In this document: one piece after another, positions 1 through 7,043 of the stretch
How the letters are laid out: every line of letters begins with the position of its first letter
Numbering within the stretch: position 1 is the first letter of the stretch
Source of the DNA: Phoenicibacter congonensis
Lineage (GTDB): Bacteria; Actinomycetota; Coriobacteriia; Coriobacteriales; Eggerthellaceae
Assembly: GCA_030530045.1 (NCBI GenBank)
Contig: JAUMVS010000023.1
Coordinates: forward strand, 1 to 14,324
Direction of reading: 5' to 3'
DNA length: 14,324 nucleotides
Program-made: the position numbers and the translations under genes
The notes under the pieces: model-generated
The model's database searches: none
Told to the model about the DNA's origin: nothing
What the model saw: the letters and a program-made list of their open reading frames with translations, nothing else

Positions 1-71
1 CCGGTGACTGCTGCGTTCCGGATGCCGACAGCAGCATGCCGTTTGCCGAGGTCGAGGCCACTGCCTACAAT
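1..71. other. Left flank: probable target/host DNA with an open partial reading frame
   Basis: The first ~70 bases are visibly GC-rich, whereas the DNA from about position 72 onward is much more AT-rich. One frame (codons starting at 3, 6, 9...) stays open until a TAG at 72-74 and mostly uses G or C in the third codon position, as a GC-rich gene would. I infer that this is the target sequence left of an insertion. The protein is too short to identify, and coding on the opposite strand is also possible. Confidence 0.4.
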
Positions 72-80
72 TAGACAAAT
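60..80. other. Candidate left attachment junction (attL)
   Basis: Base composition drops sharply here. CAAAT at 76-80 and ATTTG at 14257-14261 would become the symmetric arms of an attP if the ends were joined at an AA dinucleotide (69-70 with 14266-14267), leaving 5 and 4 bases between arm and core. Large serine recombinases exchange at an identical dinucleotide with imperfect dyads, so this fits, but the core is a guess. Joining at this AA does not restore the two open flank frames in phase. Confidence 0.3.
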
Positions 81-104
81 GAAAACCAACTCAATTCCTC
101 ACTC

Positions 105-159
105 ATAATACCCTGATTTCAATGCACAACTGCTCTGTGTGTTGCAATCAGGGTATTAT
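105..159. repeat. 14-bp perfect inverted repeat near the left end
   Basis: ATAATACCCTGATT (105-118) is perfectly repeated as its reverse complement at 146-159, around a 27-base centre. It could be a recombination or excision-factor binding site, or an RNA stem-loop ending read-through from the flank. It lies ~35 bp inside the inferred left end and has no T-tract typical of a terminator. Confidence 0.6.
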
Positions 160-177
160 AGCTTTGTGCTTGCACTG

Positions 178-214
178 AAGGCCACTCCCATTTTGCGGGG
201 GGTGGCCTTTCTTG
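178..214 (+). terminator. Rho-independent terminator-like hairpin
   Basis: AAGGCCACTCCC (178-189) pairs with the G-rich arm at 198-209, with one G-T wobble. It is followed by a short T-rich tail (TTTCTT). It would insulate the cargo operon starting at 305 from transcription entering from the left. Confidence 0.55.
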
Positions 215-304
215 CGTCCAGTCAACAAAATGCAAACCGTAGACCCCCAACTGCAATCCAAAAACTGCTATCGTTATCATGGTGCATAGAGAGGTGATAT
301 GCAC

Positions 305-616
305 ATGATAGGACAATTTGCATCTAAATTGAAGCAATTAAGGCTGGACAAGCATTTGCGGCAAGATCAAGTTGCGGCATTGATCGGCGTGACCAAAAGT
401 GCGGTGAGTGCTTATGAAAACGATCTGAGGCAGCCGTCTTACTCTATTCTGGTGCGGCTGGCAACGCTGTACCGTGTAAGTACGGATTATCTATTGGGAT
501 GCACCAATAGCAGGACATTAGATATATCCGGACTTACGGAGGTTGAAGCCGCCCTAATTACAGAGTTAGTTGCTTCAATGACGGCAAAAAACTGTGAATT
601 GGAGGACAGACGATGA
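305..616 (+). CDS. XRE-family helix-turn-helix transcriptional regulator
   Basis: Predicted 103-residue cytoplasmic DNA-binding protein. Residues ~8-62 form a Cro/CI-type helix-turn-helix, with the recognition-helix text TKSAVSAYENDLRQPS typical of XRE regulators, followed by the usual tail helix ending in STDYLLG. A short C-terminal extension has no recognisable domain. I chose the ATG at 305 over the in-frame ATG at 299 because the ribosome site AGAGGTG (290-296) is only 2 bases from 299 but 8 from 305. The stop overlaps the start of the SLH surface-protein gene by four bases (ATGA, 613-616), so the two are translationally coupled. It probably controls its own operon; the signal it senses is unknown. 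No convincing -35/-10 pair was found upstream. Confidence 0.88.
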   Translation: MIGQFASKLKQLRLDKHLRQDQVAALIGVTKSAVSAYENDLRQPSYSILVRLATLYRVSTDYLLGCTNSRTLDISGLTEVEAALITELVASMTAKNCELEDRR

Positions 617-2481
617 AACGCAAAACCATAACCGCATTACTTATAATCGCCATGATTATGGGCATTTCCGCTCCTGCCTATGCGGAGGATACACCAAACG
701 ATGCAGAGCCGCCGCAGACACAGGAACAGCCGCAGCCGCAAGAGCCACAGGAAGAAACGTCTGTTGTGGTATCCACTCTGGACGAATTGCAAGCCGCTGT
801 TGCCGCCGCTGAAGATGGAGATACGATTCAGATTGCGGCAACTATTACACTGAATGCCAATATTCTGGAAACTGAAAAAGAAATCACGCTCACCAATGCT
901 GAGTCGTATACAGGAGATTTATTCCGCATGGGAAACGGCGCAAAGGTAAGTGGATTTAGATTTCTGGCATCCGCTTCGAGGGTGATTGTTGGTAGCGGAT
1001 CAGAAGGAGTCACTACTGAGATTACTAATTGCCAATTTGTGGGAGATGCGGAAACCACGCAAACTATTATTGATATTTACGGTGGATTTACTTCTGACAA
1101 TCTATTTCTTGTGTCAGGGTGTAGCTTCAGCGGCGCAACAAACTCTGCGATTTGCATAAAGCCAAATGTAACTCTTACAGTGCAAAACTGCTCTTTTGCA
1201 AATAACCGTACTAATATTCAGGGCGGCGCAATATCAAATGCTGGAATTGTGGTAGTCGAAGGTTGTAGCATTGTAGATAATTATGCGACAGCGGGTGGCG
1301 GCTTGTTTAATAGTGGAACTATGACCATATCCGATTGTCTGATTAGCGGAAATGCAACGGAAAACGAAAAGTTTGGTTCGGATATTTTTTCTGTTGGAAC
1401 GCTCACAATTTCCGATGCACAAAAGGACGGTGAAGGGTATTACGAAGAAACCACAGGACAAAAAGTTCCCTTGCCTTTGACCGCAAGTACAGATACCGCA
1501 AAGCTGGTCTATTTGATCGATGAACAAGCGGCAGAATATTTTGCGCCTGAAGTGGGGGACGAGCCAGAGGACGAAGATACCGACACTGATACTGACGAGC
1601 CAACCGATCCCGATACCACGCCTGACACTGAGCCTACTAATCCCGATACCCCGCCTGACGATCCAGAGGACGGCGGCGAAGATGACGATATTCCCGAACA
1701 ACAGCCTACACAGCCGCCAGAGGATGATGACGGTGGCGAGGACACGCCAGAACAGCCGACACAGCCCGAAGAGCCAGAGGACGATGACAACAGCGATAAT
1801 GACACAAATACCCCCGTAGAGCCGTCTGAGCCGCCGCAGGAGGATGATGACAGCGAGGATGATTATTCTCCCCCTATCTACATTAGACCCCCGCATAGAC
1901 CGTCTGTTCCCGCTGTGCCTGATCCCGATCCTGAAGAGGAAGTCGAGCCAGAGCTTACACCTACCCTTGTATGCGGCAAAGCCGCTATTGATATGTCCCG
2001 CTCAGTTGTGTTACAGGGATACGGTGATAGCGATCTGCATTTGGAGGACAGCTTGACAAGAGCGCAGCTTGCCACTATCATTTGCCGCCTTTTGGACGAT
2101 GAAAGCATTGCAGCATTCAGCATTGACAATAGACAGCACTTTGCGGATGTACCCGCCGATATGTGGTGTTATGAGTATGTCCAGATCATTGCAAAGGCTG
2201 GTATTGTGTACGGCGTTGGAGGGGGCAACTATGATCCCAACGGCACTGTGACATGGGCTCAAGTGCTGACCGTACTGAGCCGCTTTGTAGAGCCGCAAGA
2301 ATACAATCTACAAAACATTGATTATGACGGTTGGGCATTACAGTCGGTGCAGACAGCCGCCGCCTTTGGATGGATCGAGGACAGCACAGATTTTAGCCCG
2401 GATGACATAATCAGCCGTGGTGCGTTGGTGCAGCTTGTCAACGGCATTCTTGAAAATTACAGAAATATAAGCGAGGAATAA
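613..2481 (+). CDS. Secreted beta-helix surface protein with acidic linker and SLH domains
   Basis: Predicted 622-residue exported, wall-attached protein. Residues 1-24 are a classic signal peptide ending in AYA. Residues ~45-240 carry repeated strand-turn units (for example GGGLFNSGTMTISDCLISGN) typical of right-handed parallel beta-helix/Pmp-like repeats. Residues ~313-450 are an extreme Asp/Glu/Pro/Thr linker that ends in a Pro-rich patch. Residues ~455-622 contain up to three S-layer-homology units (FADVPADMWCYEYV and TRAQLATIICRLL are the clearest), which in Firmicutes bind secondary wall polysaccharide. GGAGG at 601-605 precedes the ATG by 7 bases, and the gene overlaps the XRE gene by four bases. 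A role as adhesin or carbohydrate-binding surface protein is inferred; no catalytic motif was seen. Confidence 0.85.
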   Translation: MKRKTITALLIIAMIMGISAPAYAEDTPNDAEPPQTQEQPQPQEPQEETSVVVSTLDELQAAVAAAEDGDTIQIAATITLNANILETEKEITLTNAESYTGDLFRMGNGAKVSGFRFLASASRVIVGSGSEGVTTEITNCQFVGDAETTQTIIDIYGGFTSDNLFLVSGCSFSGATNSAICIKPNVTLTVQNCSFANNRTNIQGGAISNAGIVVVEGCSIVDNYATAGGGLFNSGTMTISDCLISGNATENEKFGSDIFSVGTLTISDAQKDGEGYYEETTGQKVPLPLTASTDTAKLVYLIDEQAAEYFAPEVGDEPEDEDTDTDTDEPTDPDTTPDTEPTNPDTPPDDPEDGGEDDDIPEQQPTQPPEDDDGGEDTPEQPTQPEEPEDDDNSDNDTNTPVEPSEPPQEDDDSEDDYSPPIYIRPPHRPSVPAVPDPDPEEEVEPELTPTLVCGKAAIDMSRSVVLQGYGDSDLHLEDSLTRAQLATIICRLLDDESIAAFSIDNRQHFADVPADMWCYEYVQIIAKAGIVYGVGGGNYDPNGTVTWAQVLTVLSRFVEPQEYNLQNIDYDGWALQSVQTAAAFGWIEDSTDFSPDDIISRGALVQLVNGILENYRNISEE

Positions 2482-2484
2482 GAT

Positions 2485-2868
2485 ATGGACATTACATATC
2501 CTGCAACAGGAAAATGCTGTTTTTGTGACGGCGAATATATCAACGGTGGTCATAGCCCTGTACCCATTGTGGATGCGGGGGCTACATCCTTTAGGTGTTG
2601 CGATAAGTGCTATTTGGAAGATGTTGTACCCGCAATGCTTTACAGGAACACAGATGCATACAAGACCGAAGTTCATAAGCGGGAGCAAAGGGTTAGACGG
2701 AAACTTTCGTCCCAAGGGTTACAGCTAAAAAAATCCAGAACACAAAATCTTTCAGTTAATGATTACGGTGGTTATCAGGTCATCAATGCTTATTCCAATA
2801 CCATTGAAGCCGGGGAAAAGTTTGATATGTCATTGGAAGATGTTGAGGATTTCTCAAACGAGGATTAA
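2485..2868 (+). CDS. Small Cys-rich (putative zinc-binding) protein, unknown function
   Basis: A 127-residue protein I cannot assign to a named family. The N-terminal third has two cysteine clusters, CCFC (residues 11-14) and CCDKC (residues 38-42), spaced like a zinc knuckle or treble clef. The middle is Lys/Arg-rich (KREQRVRRKL) and the C-terminus is acidic. The start lies only 3 bases after the SLH gene's stop, and GAGGAATAA at 2473-2481 provides the ribosome site, so it is the third gene of the XRE-SLH operon. There is no signal peptide, so it is probably cytoplasmic. It may regulate the operon or assist the surface protein; that is inference from position only. A strong hairpin follows directly. 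Confidence 0.72.
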   Translation: MDITYPATGKCCFCDGEYINGGHSPVPIVDAGATSFRCCDKCYLEDVVPAMLYRNTDAYKTEVHKREQRVRRKLSSQGLQLKKSRTQNLSVNDYGGYQVINAYSNTIEAGEKFDMSLEDVEDFSNED

Positions 2869-2873
2869 GAGAA

Positions 2874-2907
2874 AAGGGACAGCCGCCCTAACAGGCGGTT
2901 GCCCCTT
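2874..2907. terminator. Bidirectional terminator between convergent operons
   Basis: Arms 2874-2887 and 2894-2907 pair over 14 positions (one mismatch, one G-T wobble) around a 6-base loop. The - strand reads CCCTTTTCTCTT after the stem, a good T-tract for the lipoprotein operon. The + strand tail is weaker. The hairpin lies between the stop of the Cys-rich gene (2868) and the stop of the lipoprotein gene (2912). Confidence 0.8.
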
Positions 2908-2911
2908 AATC

Positions 2912-4456
2912 TTAACCATAGGTTTTGACTTCAAGCGTAATACTGACACTGTTGCCGTCAAACATAATTTCGGATGGATATTCACTTAATTTGGCAAGTA
3001 CATATCCGAACATTTCTTCTGAAATCTGTAATTCTTCAACGGCTTTGCCCAAATCCGCAATTTCAAATTCGTACTTTCGTAATTCATAATCAAAAGTACC
3101 GTTTACGCAGCTCAGTGTTTCTAACTTTCCTATTATTTCTTTGTCTGTTCCGTCTGTGGATATAAAGCCGTACAGTTCTTTAGAAAGATCATTCCAGTTT
3201 TCAGGATCAGTACCTTCACCAGTCAAGACTATAAAAAATGCTTCATCCAGCACTTGAGAAAGCCCATAGTCACAATACAAGTCTATGCCAGCACCAATCT
3301 CTTCATAAATCACGCCCTGATTGACCACAAGCTGATCACCAATTTTGGTTACGCTATCTTTAGAAATCGGATACCCTTTGATGGTGTAACCGTTGTTGGT
3401 TAAGCTGAGGTGATCTGTTGCATTTTGCATATCTTCGTATGTTTGCTGTACTGTGGTTATCTCTTTTGTTGGAGTGGCGAGAGAAATTGCATCAAAATAT
3501 GCCTCATAGTTGAAGGAGTAAATGGAATCTGGATCGCTAACATAGAAAGAAATTTGGTAGCTACTCCCAGCGTCAATATCATCAACATAAGTTGAGGTTT
3601 CTTCAATGATTACTCCGTTTGCATCCAAACAATCCAGTTCAAAAGTCGCATTAAAGCGGTAATCAGTGTTATTTGTCAGCGTACAAAATACCTTGTGATT
3701 ATCAACCCACAAAGAATCAAGTTCTGTCATCTGAGTGACAATATCATCTATCAGGGCTTCCATGCCATCGAGCAATTCTTTCTGAGAGTCGCAAGCAGAA
3801 ACATATGTAGCAATAAAATCTGTGTTGTCAGCTAAAAAACCGTAATTTTCATATAGATCACGCAGAACTTCATAGCGATACACAAGCCCTCTCTGCCACT
3901 TGACCTGTAAATCTCCATCCCGAAGTTCTTTCAATGCCTCTTTTTGGATAATAAGCCCTTCAACATATTTTTCAGCCAGAGCCTTCAAGTCTGCATCGTA
4001 GAAAGCAGCGTCTTTGTACTTCTCTACATAGACTAATTCTGTATTCACAACAGTAGCATTGTCGTAGTTGGTACTGCTAACACTGTCAATGCGATCAAGC
4101 ACAGATTTTTCCATTGCAGCAAGGAAATCATAATCTGCGTTTTCTGTCATGCCTTTTTCGGTAGAGCAGTGTTCAAGTAATTCATCGCTATCCTTATAGT
4201 CCAAATCTGAAAAGTGAGAAATCGCTGTATCCCAATCTTCAGCGGCAATAGCTTCATTACCTAAAGCATATTTGCATTCTTTGATTTTTTCGGCGGCATT
4301 CTCATGGCCTGTAATGCCGCTCAGAATGTCCAATGCAGCTTGATAGTTACCCTGATCCATTTGGCTAATTGCATTATCATATTTGGATGATCCGCAACCA
4401 GACAATAATATTGCTAACAACAAAACAGGAAATACAATCCTAAGTGAACTTTTCAT
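2912..4456 (-). CDS. Lipoprotein with TPR-like N-terminal repeats
   Basis: Predicted 514-residue lipoprotein on the outer face of the membrane. A charged start, a hydrophobic stretch and the lipobox LSGC give lipidation at Cys21. Residues ~26-105 contain TPR-like helix pairs (NAISQMDQGNYQAALDIL and NEAIAAEDWDTAISHFSDLDYKDS). Residues ~255-320 resemble a beta-sandwich of the FxLYD type (NNTDYRFNATFEL ... DDIDAGSSYQISF). The rest is unassigned. It is the last gene of the four-gene leftward operon, 18 bases after the membrane-protein gene, with a poly-G ribosome site (AGGGGGG) about 9 bases before the ATG. Such lipoproteins often scaffold envelope complexes; with the zinc-ribbon membrane protein it may form a cell-surface unit. 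No enzymatic motif was seen. Confidence 0.82.
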   Translation of the reverse strand: MKSSLRIVFPVLLLAILLSGCGSSKYDNAISQMDQGNYQAALDILSGITGHENAAEKIKECKYALGNEAIAAEDWDTAISHFSDLDYKDSDELLEHCSTEKGMTENADYDFLAAMEKSVLDRIDSVSSTNYDNATVVNTELVYVEKYKDAAFYDADLKALAEKYVEGLIIQKEALKELRDGDLQVKWQRGLVYRYEVLRDLYENYGFLADNTDFIATYVSACDSQKELLDGMEALIDDIVTQMTELDSLWVDNHKVFCTLTNNTDYRFNATFELDCLDANGVIIEETSTYVDDIDAGSSYQISFYVSDPDSIYSFNYEAYFDAISLATPTKEITTVQQTYEDMQNATDHLSLTNNGYTIKGYPISKDSVTKIGDQLVVNQGVIYEEIGAGIDLYCDYGLSQVLDEAFFIVLTGEGTDPENWNDLSKELYGFISTDGTDKEIIGKLETLSCVNGTFDYELRKYEFEIADLGKAVEELQISEEMFGYVLAKLSEYPSEIMFDGNSVSITLEVKTYG

Positions 4457-4474
4457 TGTATGTACCCCCCTATA

Positions 4475-5371
4475 TTACGAAAGCAAAATACCGTAGGCGA
4501 TAAATACAAGTACAACGCCGATAACAAAGCCTAACAAACCGCCGATTCCAGCGGATTTTGCCCTTTGCGGAAGTGTATCACGCCATACACAGTACAGAAC
4601 TAATCCCACGATTGGGAAGAAGAAACTAAGTACAGCAAATCCAGTGGAAGGAGCATCCTGAACATAGGCATAATTGCCGCCTTGTGCCGTGGCAGCTTGC
4701 TTCTTGGGGCGGCGGTGCTTCAGGCAGTCGCAGATCAGGATACAACCGCTGGAATAGAGCGTCACTTCGGAAACAACAGATACAAGCCGCCGAATAAGCA
4801 TATACTGCCCATAGGTGGACGCAACCAAAATCATTGCAACGCCGAATACAGCATAGGCAACTGTGGCAATGATAGGAATGGACTTGTTATTGACCACACC
4901 AGTTGCCGCCAACCAGTATAGTACAATCACGGAGAAGAACACGATATAACTGATCAATCCGAGGATTGTAAGCGGCTCACGGTAAAAAAATTGCGGCACG
5001 ATGAAGTTTATAACTGCTCCAAAGGTCAATGCAAGCACTGCATACAAGTCTTTCTTTTTGGGCTGGAATATCCCCAACAGGATCAATGCCACACAGGGCA
5101 ATGCAGACAGGACAAAGGAGATAGACCTGAATCCTATTTCACGACTGAAAAGTAGCGGGAACACTATGGATATTGCAGATAAGACTATTACGAATATTTT
5201 GTCCCTCTGAGCCATACCAACGGAGGGACTATGTTCCTGATAGACCTCTTGTTTGGGTGGTGCATACTGCTGTTCAGTATGTACTTGCTGAATCGGACAA
5301 CCGCAATGGATACAGGCGGCAGCTCTGTCACTAATTTCTTTGCCACATTCAGGGCATTTCACTAAAGCCAT
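4475..5371 (-). CDS. Zinc-ribbon multi-pass membrane protein
   Basis: A 298-residue protein with an N-terminal zinc ribbon (Cys6, Cys9, Cys20, Cys23; CPECGKEISDRAAACIHCG) followed by about eight hydrophobic segments at roughly residues 57-76, 83-103, 108-129, 134-157, 164-185, 195-217, 241-262 and 274-297. The last pair (ending AGIGGLLGFVIGVVLV) resembles the short membrane module found in many zinc-ribbon proteins of Clostridia. The first 24 residues are nearly identical in pattern to those of the L7/L12-like protein in the same operon, so the two may share a partner or arose by domain swapping. The ATG is 2 bases after the SLOG gene's stop, with AGAGGGA ahead. Transport, sensing or pore functions are all possible; none is shown. 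Confidence 0.83.
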   Translation of the reverse strand: MALVKCPECGKEISDRAAACIHCGCPIQQVHTEQQYAPPKQEVYQEHSPSVGMAQRDKIFVIVLSAISIVFPLLFSREIGFRSISFVLSALPCVALILLGIFQPKKKDLYAVLALTFGAVINFIVPQFFYREPLTILGLISYIVFFSVIVLYWLAATGVVNNKSIPIIATVAYAVFGVAMILVASTYGQYMLIRRLVSVVSEVTLYSSGCILICDCLKHRRPKKQAATAQGGNYAYVQDAPSTGFAVLSFFFPIVGLVLYCVWRDTLPQRAKSAGIGGLLGFVIGVVLVFIAYGILLS

Positions 5372-5373
5372 AA

Positions 5374-5832
5374 TTATTCCCTCTCGCTTGCTATGTTGAT
5401 GATTTGTTTTTTACGCCGCTGGGCGTATGCCAGTGTTTTAGCAGCTCCACCGTCATACTTGACATAGGCGATAACGGTATCTGCCTGATCTGCCATATAT
5501 TCATTGCATTTTAATATCCGAAAGCGGCGTGGCGTGTTTTCCAATCCGGGAGTTATTACGCTGTCAAATTTTGCATACCGTTCCTTATCATATTCATCCA
5601 AATGTGGGCGGTAATACGGCAATACAAGGCACACTTGTATATGGGGATACTTCTTTTTTAACGAGAGGCATACAGCGGCAGCAATAGCGTCAAAACTACC
5701 ATAATCCCCTATTAAGAAACAATCTATTGAATTATTATATATCAATTCTTCAACGATTGCAAAACACCGTTGCTTTGCGTTTTCATAATCCCCATATATA
5801 CGGCTATGTCCGCAGAATGTGCAAGTACCCAT
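5374..5832 (-). CDS. SLOG-superfamily (DUF1273-like) Rossmann protein
   Basis: Predicted 152-residue cytoplasmic protein. It begins with TFCGHS and has the loop GDYGSFD at residues 42-48. These match the nucleotide-binding pattern of SLOG/DprA-like Rossmann folds of the DUF1273 kind (FxGHR ... GxxGxD). The C-terminal GGAAKTLAYAQRRKKQIINI fits the last beta-strand/helix of the fold. I start at 5832 because this ATG overlaps the preceding gene's TAA (TAATG), giving coupled translation. The longer frame back to 5871 would add 13 residues that simply overlay the upstream gene. SLOG proteins bind or process nucleotide-derived ligands, and some act in anti-phage signalling. Its position between two zinc-ribbon proteins suggests a signalling role, which is inference. 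Confidence 0.78.
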   Translation of the reverse strand: MGTCTFCGHSRIYGDYENAKQRCFAIVEELIYNNSIDCFLIGDYGSFDAIAAAVCLSLKKKYPHIQVCLVLPYYRPHLDEYDKERYAKFDSVITPGLENTPRRFRILKCNEYMADQADTVIAYVKYDGGAAKTLAYAQRRKKQIINIASERE

Positions 5833-6359
5833 TACTTTCCCGGCTTCCAGCGATTTCCGCACTTCAGGCAAGTCAATACAGTTTTGCCGCTCCCCACAAA
5901 TCCAGTTATCAAGCTAAAGCCTCTTGCGCCAGCGTGATACTGCGTAGAGCCACACTGCGGACAACTGATAATATCCTTGTCTTTGGTATGGCTTACAAAG
6001 GTGACAGGCGCATCGGATGCAAATATATGTGCGTCAACGCCTTCTGCCTTAAACTTCTGGACAATGACATTTGCCTGATTATCGCTTAGACCGTCCTTGA
6101 CGATCACATAGGGTGCAGCTTGTTCGACAAACTCTTTTGCTTCAGCTAACCCCATGCCCGTAATCTCACGGACAACTTTAATAGCGGGGATCTTCTGCGG
6201 TGATGCACCTACGAAAGACGGTATTGCTACTTTTTTAGAAGTTGCTACTACTGTGGGCGCAACCGTCTGTTGTTCCTGTAATGGATACCCGCAATGGATG
6301 CAAGCGGGGGCTTTATCGCTGATCTGTTTTCCGCATTCTGGACAAGTAATTAGAGCCAT
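5832..6359 (-). CDS. Zinc ribbon - ribosomal L7/L12 C-terminal-like domain - zinc ribbon protein
   Basis: A 175-residue protein with three parts. Residues 6-23 form a zinc ribbon (Cys6, 9, 20, 23). Residues 57-113 read as the C-terminal domain of ribosomal protein bL12 (IKVVREITGMGLAEAKEFVE ... VKDGLSDNQANVIVQKFKAEGVD). Residues 133-167 form a second zinc ribbon (Cys133, 136, 164, 167). In ribosomes the L12 C-terminal domain recruits translational GTPases; what it binds here is unknown. The start at 6359 has GGAGG 6 bases upstream. The longer frame to 6419 would begin inside the promoter, so I rejected it. It is first in the operon and overlaps the SLOG start (TAATG). Confidence 0.82.
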   Translation of the reverse strand: MALITCPECGKQISDKAPACIHCGYPLQEQQTVAPTVVATSKKVAIPSFVGASPQKIPAIKVVREITGMGLAEAKEFVEQAAPYVIVKDGLSDNQANVIVQKFKAEGVDAHIFASDAPVTFVSHTKDKDIISCPQCGSTQYHAGARGFSLITGFVGSGKTVLTCLKCGNRWKPGK

Positions 6360-6390
6360 TTTGCGCCTCCTACAAAAGTTGCTTTCCATA

Positions 6391-6419
6391 ATTATAGCAT
6401 CTTTCCGTGTGTGTTTCAA
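6391..6419 (-). promoter_or_regulatory. Sigma-A-type promoter of the zinc-ribbon/SLOG operon
   Basis: On the - strand, TTGAAA (6414-6419) and TATAAT (6391-6396) are separated by exactly 17 bases. Transcription should start near 6384, about 25 bases before the ATG at 6359. This supports the shorter start for the first gene. A broken XRE gene diverges from this promoter. Confidence 0.8.
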
Positions 6420-6495
6420 TTAAATATCGGGTCTGACCGCCACATAATACATCTCCGAAATGTAATACAATATATAGCGGTAGGAGGATGCCGCT

Positions 6496-6807
6496 ATGTA
6501 TATCAAGTTTTTGCGAAACAGGATAACCCAACTTCGACTTCAAAAGGGTGTTTCTGAATATCAAATGAGTCTTGAATTGGGACATAGCCGTGGGTATGTT
6601 CAAAACATTTCCAGCGGTAAGAGCCTTCCTTCAGTTTAGGGGTTATTTGAAATCTGCGATTATTTCTGCTTAACGCCAGCGCAGTTTTTTGACGATAGCG
6701 TGGATGATCCCGCTCTTGTAGCGGAAGCGGTCAAAGGCTTGCGGAAACTGAGTGATAGCGACAGACTTTTGATCCTGAATCATATAAACAGGTTGACGCA
6801 CGAATAA
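6496..6807 (+). pseudogene. XRE-family regulator interrupted by an in-frame TAG
   Basis: Reading from ATG 6496 (GGAGG at 6483-6487, 8-base spacing) gives 103 sense or stop codons to TAA 6805-6807, with one amber codon at 6637-6639 (codon 48). Before it lies a helix-turn-helix (FLRNRITQLRLQKGVSEYQM ... HSRGYVQNISSGKSLPSV). After it, the frame continues as a normal XRE tail (GLFEICDYFCLTPAQFFDD ... LRKLSDSDRLLILNHINRL). The family usually has Glu or another sense residue at this place, so a single base change to TAG is the simplest explanation. It diverges from the zinc-ribbon operon and probably once regulated it. Read-through cannot be excluded, nor a functional 47-residue product, but loss of function is likelier. 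Confidence 0.8.
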
Positions 6808-6812
6808 TTTTT

Positions 6813-6844
6813 GCGGGTATGGCGGTATGCTATACCCGCTTTTA
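6813..6844 (+). terminator. Terminator after the broken XRE gene
   Basis: GCGGGTAT (6813-6820) pairs perfectly with ATACCCGC (6832-6839), followed by TTTT. It begins five bases after the TAA of the interrupted regulator. Confidence 0.75.
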
Positions 6845-6928
6845 TCTATCGGGAAAAATACCTCCGTATATGCCGAGTAGGTGTACTAAGGCCGCCACTG
6901 AAAATGAAAAAGTGAAAAAAGTGTAAAG

Positions 6929-6967
6929 CCCCTACCCTTTTTCCCCCGTCCCCCCTCCCCGTCCCCC
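6929..6967 (-). other. G-quadruplex-prone tract
   Basis: On the - strand there are six G runs of 3-6. The inner four (lengths 5, 4, 6 and 5) are separated by loops of only 2, 1 and 2 bases, corresponding to + strand C runs at 6963-6967, 6957-6960, 6950-6955 and 6943-6947. This matches the sequence rule for a very stable quadruplex. It lies ~45 bp beyond the terminator of the resolvase gene. Confidence 0.7.
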
Positions 6968-7010
6968 TTTTTCTCAGTATAAAGGGGCGATGCGTTCCAC
7001 GGCAATAAAA

Positions 7011-7043
7011 GTGCCACCCCTCAACCGCAAGGGGTGGCACAGT
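7011..7043 (-). terminator. Terminator of the resolvase gene, overlapping its stop codon
   Basis: GTGCCACCCC (7011-7020) pairs perfectly with GGGGTGGCAC (7031-7040). On the - strand the stem is followed by TTTTATT (just below 7011). The stop codon at 7021-7023 lies in the loop, so the upstream arm encodes the last residues of the protein. Confidence 0.85.

Noticed and set aside
1509..1805. Ser/Gly-rich 98-residue - strand frame
   Set aside because: It is the antisense reading of Asp/Glu/Pro codons, a common low-complexity artefact.
1234..1896. 220-residue frame on the - strand across the SLH gene
   Set aside because: It is a shadow of the repetitive GAT/GAC/CCN acidic linker; it has biased residues, no ribosome site, and lies opposite a well-supported secreted protein.
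5875..5950. P-loop-like GFVGSGKT in the L12-like protein
   Set aside because: It lies between the cysteine pairs of the C-terminal zinc ribbon, with no Walker B or ATPase domain around it.
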